NCBI GenBank assembly: GCA_021286885.1
Contig: JAJTBM010000001.1
Span: 1-31,722 of the forward strand
From: Rhodocyclales bacterium
Lineage (GTDB): Bacteria; Pseudomonadota; Gammaproteobacteria; Burkholderiales; Rhodocyclaceae
DNA: 31,722 bases
Direction: 5' to 3'
Position 1 is the stretch's first letter. Each line of letters opens with the position of its first letter. Below, in pieces: positions 15,210-22,450 of the stretch. The position numbers were made by a program, and so were the translations under genes. Below the pieces are notes generated by a model. That model did not search any database, was not told where the DNA came from, and was given only the letters and a program-made list of their open reading frames with translations.

Positions 15210-16262
15210 ATGAACTACACCATCGTCCGTCCCGACCAGGGCCTTGCGCCCGCGCTGCAACACCGCATCGACACCAAAACCAAGCCTGTGGGTGCCCTGG
15301 GGCAACTGGAGAGTCTGGCTCGGCGGATTGGGTTGATCCAGCAGACCCTGGAGCCGGAACTGCGCAAGCCCCATATTTTGGTGTTTGCAGGCGATCACGG
15401 TGCTGCACGGGCCGGCGTGTCGGCCTATCCCCAGGATGTGACCTGGCAGATGGTGGAAAACTTCCTGGCTGGCGGCGCGGCCATCAACGTGTTTGCGCGC
15501 CAGACGGGCATGGCCCTGTCGGTGGTGGATGCGGGCGTGGCCCACGATTTCGGCCCCCGGGGCGGTTTGATCCACGCCAAAGTGGAAGCTGGCACGGCCA
15601 ATTACATCGAAGAACCCGCCATGAGCTCTGCAGCCTGTCGGGCGGCCATGGCCCATGGGCGCGAACTCGCCCTTGGTTTGGCCAGCACCGGTTGCAACGT
15701 GCTGGGCTTTGGCGAGATGGGGATTGGCAACACGGCCTCGGCCTCGTTGCTGACCCACTGCCTCACCCACGCCGAACTGGATGATGTGATTGGCCGGGGC
15801 ACCGGGTTGGACGATGCCGGCCTGGAGCGCAAGCGTGCGCTGCTGGCCAAGGCGGTGGCCCGGGGCGGTCGCACGGTTGATCCCCTGGAGGCCCTGACCC
15901 AGTACGGTGGCTTTGAAATCGCGATGATGGCCGGGGCCATGCTGGGCGCCGCCGAAGCCCGGATGCTGATCCTGGTGGATGGCTTCATCGTCACCAGCGC
16001 CCTGCTGGTGGCCCACGGGCTGGTGCCCGCCGTCACCGACTACTGCGTGTTCGCCCACTGTTCCGAAGAACCCGGTCACCAGGTGCAAATGGCTCACCTG
16101 GGTGGTCAAGCCCTGCTGGACATGGGGCTGCGTCTGGGTGAAGGCACGGGCGCGGCCCTGGCCTATCCGCTGATCCAGGCGGCGGTAAACTTCCTCAACC
16201 AGATGGCCAGCTTCGAATCGGCTGGGGTGAGTGACAAGGATCAGGCGCCAGTTTCTGCCTGA
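15210..16262 (+). CDS. cobT: Nicotinate-nucleotide--dimethylbenzimidazole phosphoribosyltransferase
   Basis: The 350-residue CobT transfers phosphoribose from nicotinate mononucleotide to a benzimidazole-type base, giving alpha-ribazole 5'-phosphate for the lower ligand. Family segments are clear: [12 protein letters not shown] near the start, [38 protein letters not shown], and the C-terminal [15 protein letters not shown] containing the catalytic glutamate. Length matches Salmonella CobT (about 356). The ATG at 15210 has only a poor ribosome binding site but fits the family N-terminus. It belongs to the nucleotide-loop assembly set with cobU, cobS and cobC. Confidence 0.97.
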   Translation: MNYTIVRPDQGLAPALQHRIDTKTKPVGALGQLESLARRIGLIQQTLEPELRKPHILVFAGDHGAARAGVSAYPQDVTWQMVENFLAGGAAINVFARQTGMALSVVDAGVAHDFGPRGGLIHAKVEAGTANYIEEPAMSSAACRAAMAHGRELALGLASTGCNVLGFGEMGIGNTASASLLTHCLTHAELDDVIGRGTGLDDAGLERKRALLAKAVARGGRTVDPLEALTQYGGFEIAMMAGAMLGAAEARMLILVDGFIVTSALLVAHGLVPAVTDYCVFAHCSEEPGHQVQMAHLGGQALLDMGLRLGEGTGAALAYPLIQAAVNFLNQMASFESAGVSDKDQAPVSA

Positions 16263-16294
16263 GTTCCGTCTCAGTTCCCTCTGAGCAAGCGGGT

Positions 16295-18151
16295 TCAGAC
16301 GCCCGCCAGCACGGCGGGCTCCTCCCCCAGAAAACCGCCGCTCTGGCGGGCCCACAGCCGGGCGTAGAGCCCGCCCCGGGTGAGCAGCTCGGCATGGCTG
16401 CCTTCTTCCACGATGCGCCCCTGATCCAGCACCACCAGCCGATCCATGGCCGCGATGGTGGACAGCCGGTGGGCAATCGCGATCACCGTCTTGCCCTCCA
16501 TCAGCTGATACAGGCTTTCCTGAATCGCAGCTTCCACTTCAGAATCGAGTGCGCTGGTGGCCTCATCCAGCAGCAGGATGGGTGCATCCTTGAGCATCAC
16601 CCGGGCAATCGCAATCCGCTGGCGCTGGCCGCCCGAAAGCTTCACCCCCCGTTCGCCCACATGGGCCGCGTAGCCGGTGCGCCCCCGGGGGTCGCTCAGT
16701 TGGGCGATGAAGCCTTCGGCCTCGGCCCGGCGGGCGGCCGCGATCATCTCGGCATCGGTGGCGTCCGGGCGCCCGTACAGAATGTTGTCCCGCACCGAGC
16801 GGTGCAGCAGGCTGGTGTCTTGGGTCACCATCCCGATTTGGGCGCGCAGGCTGTCCTGGGTGACGTGGGCGATGTCCTGGCCGTCGATGCTGATGCGCCC
16901 GGCCTCCAGCTCGTAAAAGCGCAGCAGCAGATTTACCAGCGTTGATTTGCCCGCCCCCGAGCGCCCTACCAACCCGATTTTCTCGCCGGGCCGGATGTGC
17001 AGCGAAAACTGATCCATCACCGGGCGCCCGCTGCCGTAGCCAAAGCGCACCGCGTCAAAGCGCACCTCGCCCCGGGGCACCTGGAGCGGCTGGGCATCGG
17101 CCCGATCCACGATCATGCACGGGCGGGAGAGGGTGTTCATGCCGTCCTGCACCGTGCCCAGCTGCTCGAACAGACGGGCAGTTTCCCACATCACCCAATG
17201 GGAAATCCCGTTCAGGCGCAGCGCCATGGAGGCCGCCGCCGCCAGCGCGCCGGCCCCGATCCGCCCCTCGCTCCACAACACCAGGGCCACCCCTGCCGTG
17301 CCCACCACCAGCAGCATGTTGAGGCTGTGGTTGGTGATTTCGATCCCACTCACCAGGCGCATCTGGGCGTGGGCAGTCTGCATGAACTCGGCCATGGCCT
17401 CCCGGGCGTGCTGGGCCTCGCGCCGGGCGTGGGAGAACAGCTTGACGGTGCTGATGTTGGTATAGGCATCCGTCACCCGGCCCGTCATCAGGGAGCGGGC
17501 GTCCGCCTGGGCCTGGCCGATGCGCCCCAGGCGCGGCACGAAGTGGTACAGGGCCAGCCCGTAGAGCACCAGCCACAGGGCAAAGGGCAGCAGCAGCCAG
17601 GCATCGAAGCTGGCCGCCACGGCGCTCATGGTGAGAAAGTAGATGGCCACGAACACCATCATATCGGTCACGATCATCACTGCATCCCGCACCGCCAGCG
17701 CGGTCTGCATGACCTTGGTGGCGATGCGCCCGGCGAACTCGTCCTGGTAAAAGCCCAGGCTCTGGGCCAGCATCAGCCGATGGAAGTTCCACCGGAGACG
17801 CATCGGAAAATTGGCCGCCAGGGTCTGGTGCTTGAGGCTGGTCTGGAGCACCAGCAAGAGCGGGCTCACCACCAGCAGCAGGCCCGCCAGCCAGCCCAGC
17901 AATGCGCTCCGGGTTGCCCAGAAGGTGGCCGGGTTCTGGCTGCCCAGCCAATCCACCAGCTGCCCCAGCATCGCAAACAGCAGGGCCTCAAACATGCCGA
18001 TCAGGGCGGTGAGTACCGTCATGGCCAGAATGCTGCCCCGCAGCCCTTCGGTGCAGGCCCACAAAAAGGGGCCCAGCCGGGCGGGCGGGGTGTGGGGGGG
18101 CACGTCGGGGTAGGGGTCAAGGCGGCGCTCGAAATGGCTGAACCAGGGCAT
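16295..18151 (-). CDS. ABC exporter with fused membrane and ATPase domains
   Basis: This 618-residue half-transporter has a six-helix type 1 exporter membrane domain (about residues 35-330) followed by an ATPase domain. Walker A is GRSGAGKST (about 396-404), the signature is LSGGQRQRIAIAR and Walker B is ILLLDEATSALD; the H-loop is IAHRLST. It would act as a homodimer or heterodimer exporting a lipid, peptide or drug; the substrate is unknown. It is inserted on the opposite strand between cobT and cobS, converging on cobT (32-bp gap with a small CTCAG/CTGAG hairpin) and diverging from cobS. Its placement is not evidence for a cobalamin function. MsbA in this window is a separate gene. Confidence 0.93.
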   Translation of the reverse strand: MPWFSHFERRLDPYPDVPPHTPPARLGPFLWACTEGLRGSILAMTVLTALIGMFEALLFAMLGQLVDWLGSQNPATFWATRSALLGWLAGLLLVVSPLLLVLQTSLKHQTLAANFPMRLRWNFHRLMLAQSLGFYQDEFAGRIATKVMQTALAVRDAVMIVTDMMVFVAIYFLTMSAVAASFDAWLLLPFALWLVLYGLALYHFVPRLGRIGQAQADARSLMTGRVTDAYTNISTVKLFSHARREAQHAREAMAEFMQTAHAQMRLVSGIEITNHSLNMLLVVGTAGVALVLWSEGRIGAGALAAAASMALRLNGISHWVMWETARLFEQLGTVQDGMNTLSRPCMIVDRADAQPLQVPRGEVRFDAVRFGYGSGRPVMDQFSLHIRPGEKIGLVGRSGAGKSTLVNLLLRFYELEAGRISIDGQDIAHVTQDSLRAQIGMVTQDTSLLHRSVRDNILYGRPDATDAEMIAAARRAEAEGFIAQLSDPRGRTGYAAHVGERGVKLSGGQRQRIAIARVMLKDAPILLLDEATSALDSEVEAAIQESLYQLMEGKTVIAIAHRLSTIAAMDRLVVLDQGRIVEEGSHAELLTRGGLYARLWARQSGGFLGEEPAVLAGV

Positions 18152-18249
18152 GGGGCGGGAGGCTGTTGGGTGAGTGTAGGAAAATGTTAAGTGTTTGGAT
18201 GCGTCAGCAGTACCGGCGGGCTGGGGTACACTTGCCCTACGTCGGTTCA

Positions 18250-18272
18250 GTCAGGCCCTGCGGGGCTTTTTT
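18250..18272 (+). terminator. Terminator-like hairpin immediately before cobS
   Basis: A compact GCCC-TGCG-GGGC stem-loop, extended by A-T and G-T pairs, is followed by a run of six T and ends directly before the cobS start codon. It lies between a divergent promoter region and the gene, so it could act only on transcripts entering cobS, as an attenuator would. No riboswitch core was recognised in the 100 bp upstream. Confidence 0.5.
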
Positions 18273-18274
18273 GC

Positions 18275-19048
18275 ATGATGCGCTCCCAGCTCGAACTTTT
18301 CTTCATCGCTGTTGGTTTCTTCACCCGCTTGCCAGTTCCCGCTTGGGTTGCGTTTGAGCCTCAAAAGCTGGGACATGCGGCCCGCTATCTGCCTTTGGTG
18401 GGGTGGTTGATCGGGCTTTTGGGGGTGGCGGTGTTCTGGTTGAGCAGTCTGCTCCTGCCGCCCAATTTGTCCATCATTCTTTCGATGGTGGCGACCTTGC
18501 GAGCCACCGGGGCTTTCCATGAGGATGGTTGGGCCGACTGTTGCGATGGCCTGGGCGGCGGCTGGAGCCGTGAGCAGGTGCTGGCCATCATGAAGGATTC
18601 ACGCATCGGCAGCTACGGCACCATCGGGCTGGTGATGATGTTGCTGGCCAAGTTTCACGCCCTCGACAATCTGGCCAGCTACAACCCGGAAACCCTGGTG
18701 CTGGCCATGCTGGTGGCCCATCCCCTGTCCCGCCTGGCGGCGGTGAGCCTGATGGTGGTGCTGGATTACGCCCGGACAGACGCCTCGGCCAAGTCGGCCG
18801 ATGCAGCCCGGCGCCCCACCAGCCTCGAACTGGGGCTCGCAACCCTGGGCGGCATCCTGCCCCTGCTGATGATGGAGCCCATGCCGGCCCTGCTCTGTCT
18901 GGGGGCTGCCTGTCTGGTGGCCGGGCTGGCGATGCGTACGTTTCATCTGCGCCTGGGGGGCTATACCGGCGATTGTCTGGGCGCCACCCAGCAGGCTGCA
19001 GAATTGGCCATTTACTTTGGAGTGCAGGCCGCATGGAGCTTTACCTGA
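18275..19048 (+). CDS. cobS: Adenosylcobinamide-GDP ribazoletransferase (cobalamin synthase)
   Basis: This 257-residue integral membrane enzyme condenses adenosylcobinamide-GDP with alpha-ribazole (or its phosphate) to give adenosylcobalamin (or its 5'-phosphate). Diagnostic motifs are [16 protein letters not shown] and [13 protein letters not shown], with several hydrophobic helices and a C-terminal [13 protein letters not shown]. Two ATG codons at 18275 and 18278 are both possible; a farther upstream frame extension looks non-coding and runs through the terminator-like hairpin. No strong ribosome binding site is visible, since the leader before the ATG is T-rich. It overlaps cobC by 16 bp. 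Confidence 0.96.
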   Translation: MMRSQLELFFIAVGFFTRLPVPAWVAFEPQKLGHAARYLPLVGWLIGLLGVAVFWLSSLLLPPNLSIILSMVATLRATGAFHEDGWADCCDGLGGGWSREQVLAIMKDSRIGSYGTIGLVMMLLAKFHALDNLASYNPETLVLAMLVAHPLSRLAAVSLMVVLDYARTDASAKSADAARRPTSLELGLATLGGILPLLMMEPMPALLCLGAACLVAGLAMRTFHLRLGGYTGDCLGATQQAAELAIYFGVQAAWSFT

Positions 19049-19602
19049 TTCGCCACCCGCGCCCCCGAGTGGCGCCCGGAACGTGTTATGGGCAGCTGGA
19101 TCTGCCCTTGGCCGAAGACCCGGTGCAGGTGGCTGAACGCCTGCGCCCGCAGCTGCCCGCAAACTACGTTTTGTATGCCAGCCCCCTGCAGCGGGCTCGC
19201 CTGCTGGCCGAAGCCCTCGGTGTGCCCCGGGTGGATGCGCGGCTGATGGAAATCCATTTCGGTGCCTGGGAAGGGCAGCGTTACGATGATCTGGGCAGTG
19301 CCCTGGATGCCTGGGTCGAGGCCCCCCTGGATTTTGCGGCCCCCGGGGGGGAGTCCCCCCGCCAGATGGCGGCCCGGGTACAGGACTGGTGGGATGAGCT
19401 GTGCGCCAGCAGCCCACCCCCGGCAGTGGTGGTGGTGGCCCATGGGGGCCCCCTGCGCAGTCTTGCCGGAAGCTTGCTGCACGTTCCGCCAGAACATTGG
19501 CTGGGGCTGGATTTTGCCTGTGCCGAAGTGAGTCGGCTGGATGTGCATGAATGGGGCTGCGTGCTGCGTTACTTCAACCGTGGCGGGCAGGGTTCAGCCT
19601 AG
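19033..19602 (+). CDS. cobC: Alpha-ribazole phosphatase, histidine phosphatase superfamily
   Basis: The 189-residue phosphatase removes the 5'-phosphate from alpha-ribazole phosphate or adenosylcobalamin phosphate in the last steps of cobalamin assembly. The catalytic motif is LIRHPRP (the phosphohistidine loop, with Pro replacing the usual Gly after RH, as in many proteobacterial CobC proteins). [24 protein letters not shown], the EIHFGAWEG acid region and the second histidine in VVVAHGG follow. ATG 19033 lies inside the cobS 3' end, with GGAG about 10 nt upstream, so translation is likely coupled to cobS. Confidence 0.95.
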   Translation: MELYLIRHPRPRVAPGTCYGQLDLPLAEDPVQVAERLRPQLPANYVLYASPLQRARLLAEALGVPRVDARLMEIHFGAWEGQRYDDLGSALDAWVEAPLDFAAPGGESPRQMAARVQDWWDELCASSPPPAVVVVAHGGPLRSLAGSLLHVPPEHWLGLDFACAEVSRLDVHEWGCVLRYFNRGGQGSA

Positions 19603-19625
19603 GTTTCGGGCCTGGGCTTCAAGTT

Positions 19626-19671
19626 GCACTCCGGGAGGACGTAGAAGGGCCTATGTCCTGTCGGGTGGTGC
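19626..19671 (+). other. Long imperfect hairpin after cobC
   Basis: GGACGTAG (19637-19644) pairs with CTATGTCC (19651-19658) through eight base pairs, including one G-U, around a 6-nt loop. Outer CCG/CGG and GCAC/GTGC pairs extend it to about 46 nt. No T-run follows. It could protect the 3' end of the cobS-cobC transcript or be part of the next gene's leader. Confidence 0.45.
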
Positions 19672-19748
19672 ACTGCGTGGAAATGCTAGAATTCCGAGCG
19701 CATAGGCTCACGCTGGCAGGCGCTTCATCGCCACTGCCAGGAATTCAC

Positions 19749-20243
19749 ATGGATCATCCGCAGACCGCATTGTCGTCGTCATCATTTTCCCGCCTGAATC
19801 TGATCGCGCCCCCGCCCGTGTTGTATCTGGCCACGCTGGCCCTGGGGCTGCTGCTGCAAGCCCTGTGGCCCGCCGAGCTTTCGGCAGGCGCGGTGTTTTT
19901 GCGCCTGTGCGGCGGTGGGTTGATCCTGTTGGGCGCAGCCCTGGCCCGGTGGTCATTCGTGACCCTCAACCGGGCCGGCACCAGCGGCAATCCCCGGGCC
20001 GATAGCACCGCCCTGGTTCGCAGCGGCCCCTTCGCCCTGAGCCGCAACCCCATTTATCTGGCCATGACCCTGCTTTATCTGGGGGTGGGCCTGGTGGCCA
20101 ATGCGGCCTGGGTGCTGGCGCTGCTGCCGGCCCTGCTTGGGCTCATGAACTGGGGGGTGATACAGCGTGAAGAGGCCTATCTGGGCGATCGCTTTGGCCA
20201 ATCCTACCGGGACTATCTGAGCCAAGTACGGCGCTGGTTCTGA
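19749..20243 (+). CDS. Isoprenylcysteine carboxyl methyltransferase / phospholipid methyltransferase family protein
   Basis: The 164-residue integral membrane protein belongs to the ICMT/PEMT-like family. It has about four hydrophobic helices and the characteristic C-terminal pattern SGPFALSRNPIYLAMTLLYLG, then EEAYLGDRFGQSYRDYLSQVRRW, which binds S-adenosylmethionine and the lipid-like acceptor in known members. The bacterial substrate is unknown. The frame is open further upstream, but ATG 19749 is preferred because AGGAATT lies at ribosome-binding distance and the upstream part is not protein-like. It stands alone, 146 bp after cobC. Confidence 0.87.
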   Translation: MDHPQTALSSSSFSRLNLIAPPPVLYLATLALGLLLQALWPAELSAGAVFLRLCGGGLILLGAALARWSFVTLNRAGTSGNPRADSTALVRSGPFALSRNPIYLAMTLLYLGVGLVANAAWVLALLPALLGLMNWGVIQREEAYLGDRFGQSYRDYLSQVRRWF

Positions 20244-20262
20244 GGTTTTGCCCGAGGCGTTG

Positions 20263-20278
20263 TTGACGTGCACGTCAA
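20263..20278. promoter_or_regulatory. Perfect 16-bp palindrome (probable operator)
   Basis: TTGACGTGCACGTCAA is a perfect 16-bp palindrome located 57 bp before the hydrolase start codon. It covers the -35 region of a candidate promoter whose -10 is TATACT (20297-20302). Its form resembles operators of MerR- or TetR-type regulators such as LiuR (resemblance from memory). No regulator gene is adjacent. Confidence 0.65.
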
Positions 20279-20296
20279 TAATCCAGCCCAGATGCT

Positions 20297-20302
20297 TATA
20301 CT
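20297..20302 (+). promoter_or_regulatory. Candidate -10 element for the hydrolase gene
   Basis: TATACT matches five of six consensus positions and lies about 33 bp before the start codon. The corresponding -35 position is poor (GTCAAT at 17-bp spacing) and lies inside the palindrome, which would fit a regulated promoter. Confidence 0.4.
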
Positions 20303-20334
20303 CGGGGGTTCAAGCCTTTTGAGGATGTCCCCCC

Positions 20335-21177
20335 ATGGAGCATTTCCTGGCCGATGACGGCGAAAAGATCCATCTGAAGATTTCCGGCACTGGCCGACCC
20401 GTGGTTTTGCTCCACGGTTGGACGTCCACCCATCGGGACTGGAACCCCTTCTTGGAGGCTTTGGAGCCTGCGCATCAGGTGTTTCGCTGGGATGCCCGGG
20501 GGCACGGAGGGCACGCCCTGCGCACGGGCCATCCGCCCCATGTGGCCCGCATGGCCCGGGATCTGCACAATCTGCTGGACCATTGGCAGCTCCAGGATGT
20601 GGCCTTGGTGGGGCATTCCATGGGCGCCCTCACCCTCTGGCAGTATCTACAGGATTACGGCGATGGGCGTGTGTCCCGGGTCGCCTTCATCGATCAATCC
20701 CCCCGCCTGCTCACCGATGATGGGTGGGCGATGGGGATCTACGGGGATTTTGACGCGGCCCGCAACCGGGATTTCATTCGCGCCCTGGAGGCCGATTTTG
20801 CTGAAACGGTGCTGCGCCTGGCGGCCCAGGGTCATAACGCCCGGGCGCGTAGCCGCTACCAGGAAAACGCGGCAGGTATCGTCCGGGCCCGGGCCTTCCT
20901 GCGCCAACTGGACCCCGCCCCCCTGATCGAATGCTGGCGCAGCCTGACCGAGGCAGATTACCGAGCGGTGCTTGGAAAGATCCGGGTGCCGGCCTTGCTG
21001 GTGTATGGCGGTGCCAGCAATTTTTATTCGACAGGCACTGCTCTGCATGTGCGGGATTCGATTCCGAATGCCTTGCTGCATATTTATCCCGATGTGGATC
21101 ATGCGCCTCATCTGGTGGAGCGGGAGCGCTTCACTCGGGATTTGCTGGATTTCTTGCGGCGGCCTGGCAATGAATGA
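20335..21177 (+). CDS. Alpha/beta hydrolase
   Basis: The 280-residue alpha/beta-hydrolase fold protein has an oxyanion LLHGWTS loop, the nucleophile elbow GHSMG with S95, and a probable catalytic H256 in DVDHAPH. The expected acid at the end of the sixth strand is not obvious; the segment reads VYGGASNFYS, a pattern seen in some relatives. An esterase, lipase-like or ring-cleavage hydrolase role is possible, but the substrate is unknown. No signal peptide is seen, so it is probably cytosolic. GAGGAT precedes the start at good spacing. The promoter region carries a perfect palindrome, so the gene is probably regulated. Confidence 0.92.
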   Translation: MEHFLADDGEKIHLKISGTGRPVVLLHGWTSTHRDWNPFLEALEPAHQVFRWDARGHGGHALRTGHPPHVARMARDLHNLLDHWQLQDVALVGHSMGALTLWQYLQDYGDGRVSRVAFIDQSPRLLTDDGWAMGIYGDFDAARNRDFIRALEADFAETVLRLAAQGHNARARSRYQENAAGIVRARAFLRQLDPAPLIECWRSLTEADYRAVLGKIRVPALLVYGGASNFYSTGTALHVRDSIPNALLHIYPDVDHAPHLVERERFTRDLLDFLRRPGNE

Positions 21178-21202
21178 TGGCAGGGGGTTGTGATGGATTG
21201 CC

Positions 21203-21233
21203 GATCGGTATATCCCTAAATGGATACCTGATC
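21203..21233. repeat. Imperfect inverted repeat
   Basis: GATCGGTAT-AT-CC pairs with GGATACC-T-GATC around the loop CTAAAT, giving about 11 bp of stem with two small bulges. It lies 25 bp after the hydrolase stop and 62 bp before the next gene, with no T-run. It may be an operator or a 3'-end hairpin. Confidence 0.4.
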
Positions 21234-21295
21234 TGAGCATTTATGTCATACACAAGAGTTAGCCTTGGCACCCCTTACTGTTCTGGGAGTCAGCC

Positions 21296-21853
21296 ATGGA
21301 TCGCTCTGCACAGAGAAGCTTGTTTACCCGCAGTCTGCACGGTGTTTTGTCGGTTTCCCGACAAATTCTCAGGGTAAGGCGACACCATTTCAGCCCCATG
21401 ACAGTGCGCGGTGCGGCCCTGCCCCAGGCCTGCCGGCTGGCCGTGGGGCCACTCCAGATCCCGGCTTGCATTGACCGTGCCGAATTGGTTCAGGTGGCGC
21501 CGGATCAGTCGCTGCAAGTGCTGGACGAACATGCCTGGCAGCAGCCCCTGCGATTGCAGATCCTGCAAACCATCGATCAGGTGCTGGCCCGGGCTCCAGG
21601 GCTGTTGGAGGTGGCTTTGCAGGACGTGCAACTCCCGGTGGAGATCCAGCGCCTGGAGGCCCATGGTTTCCAGCATGTGATGCTGGATGCGGTGTGGTTC
21701 CTGCGCAAAGGGGGGCGCGATCTGGCGGCCCGGCGTTTTTCAGTGACCGAACCCCTGGGAGAGGCCAGTGTCGATGAGCTGGCTCGGGCCCACGGACGGG
21801 CCGTGCAGGCCCTGGCGGAGGACATTGCTGCGGGTTTGCCCCATCATCTGTAG
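21296..21853 (+). CDS. PqiC/YmbA-like (DUF330) protein lacking a lipoprotein signal
   Basis: From residue 47 onward the 185-residue product follows the pattern of PqiC-type auxiliary proteins: LAVGPLQIPACIDRAELVQV, LDEHAWQQPLRLQILQTIDQVL and a C-terminal ARAHGRAVQALAEDIAAGL. Known PqiC is an outer-membrane lipoprotein that works with the PqiA/PqiB lipid-transport machinery. Here the first 30 residues (basic and polar: MDRSAQRSLFTRSLHGVLS) contain no hydrophobic signal peptide and no lipobox cysteine. GGGAG sits 6 nt before ATG 21296, supporting this start, and a stop codon lies 12 codons upstream in frame. No pqiA, pqiB or mce gene is nearby. It may be a cytosolic or decayed paralogue. Confidence 0.6.
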   Translation: MDRSAQRSLFTRSLHGVLSVSRQILRVRRHHFSPMTVRGAALPQACRLAVGPLQIPACIDRAELVQVAPDQSLQVLDEHAWQQPLRLQILQTIDQVLARAPGLLEVALQDVQLPVEIQRLEAHGFQHVMLDAVWFLRKGGRDLAARRFSVTEPLGEASVDELARAHGRAVQALAEDIAAGLPHHL

Positions 21854-21907
21854 GGCCAACGGTCGGGAAGTGTGTCGCGAGGTCTCTTCCCCGGATATGA
21901 TGTAGCC

Positions 21908-22450
21908 ATGAAGCCTCGGATTTCAGTATTTGTTGCCACCAGCCTTGATGGTTACATCGCCCGCCCGGATGGGGGCGTCGAATGGTTGGACGTACCACCC
22001 CCCAGCCCCACCGAAGATTATGGTTTTCAGGGGTTCTTTGAAACCGTTGATACCCTCGTGATGGGGCGCCATACCTTTGAAAAGGTCTTGAGTTTCGATC
22101 CCTGGCCCTATGCCCGCAAGCCGGTGATCGTGCTCAGTCGGCGGGTGGTGGAGATTCCTGCCCACCTGCAGCACTGCGTGACCGCCTCGTCCGAAAATCC
22201 GGCCGAGCTTGCCTCACGCCTGTGGGTGGAGGGGCGTCGCCATTTATATGTGGATGGGGGCATCACGATTCAGGGCTTTCTGGCGGCGGGGCTGGTGGAT
22301 GAACTCACCATCACCCGCATTCCCATTTTGCTGGGGGGTGGGGTGCCCTTGTTTGGCGCCCTGCTTCAGGATGTGCCCCTGACCCTCCAGTTTTCCCGCA
22401 GCTTCGCCAACGGTCTGGTGCAAACCCGTTACCGGGTCAGTCTGCGCTAA
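21908..22450 (+). CDS. Dihydrofolate reductase / RibD C-terminal family protein
   Basis: The 180-residue protein has the RibD_C/DHFR-like fold typical of a pyridine-nucleotide-dependent reductase. Landmarks are ISVFVATSLDGYIARPDGGVEWL at the N-terminus, VDTLVMGRHTFEKV, KPVIVLSRR, and the cofactor-binding LYVDGGITIQGFLAAGLVDELTITRIPILLGGGVPLF. Many such stand-alone proteins have no known substrate, and it is not the true folA. ATG 21908 is chosen from family alignment; a GTG 12 codons upstream is also possible. Its last 14 bp overlap the convergent histidine kinase gene. Confidence 0.9.
   Translation: MKPRISVFVATSLDGYIARPDGGVEWLDVPPPSPTEDYGFQGFFETVDTLVMGRHTFEKVLSFDPWPYARKPVIVLSRRVVEIPAHLQHCVTASSENPAELASRLWVEGRRHLYVDGGITIQGFLAAGLVDELTITRIPILLGGGVPLFGALLQDVPLTLQFSRSFANGLVQTRYRVSLR

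Noticed and set aside
16270..16285. CTCAG/CTGAG hairpin as terminator between cobT and the exporter
   Set aside because: The stem is only 5 bp and no T-run follows on either strand.
16295..18151. The exporter as a cobalamin transporter
   Set aside because: It is a fused exporter type, on the opposite strand, outside the riboswitch operon; only proximity suggests a link.
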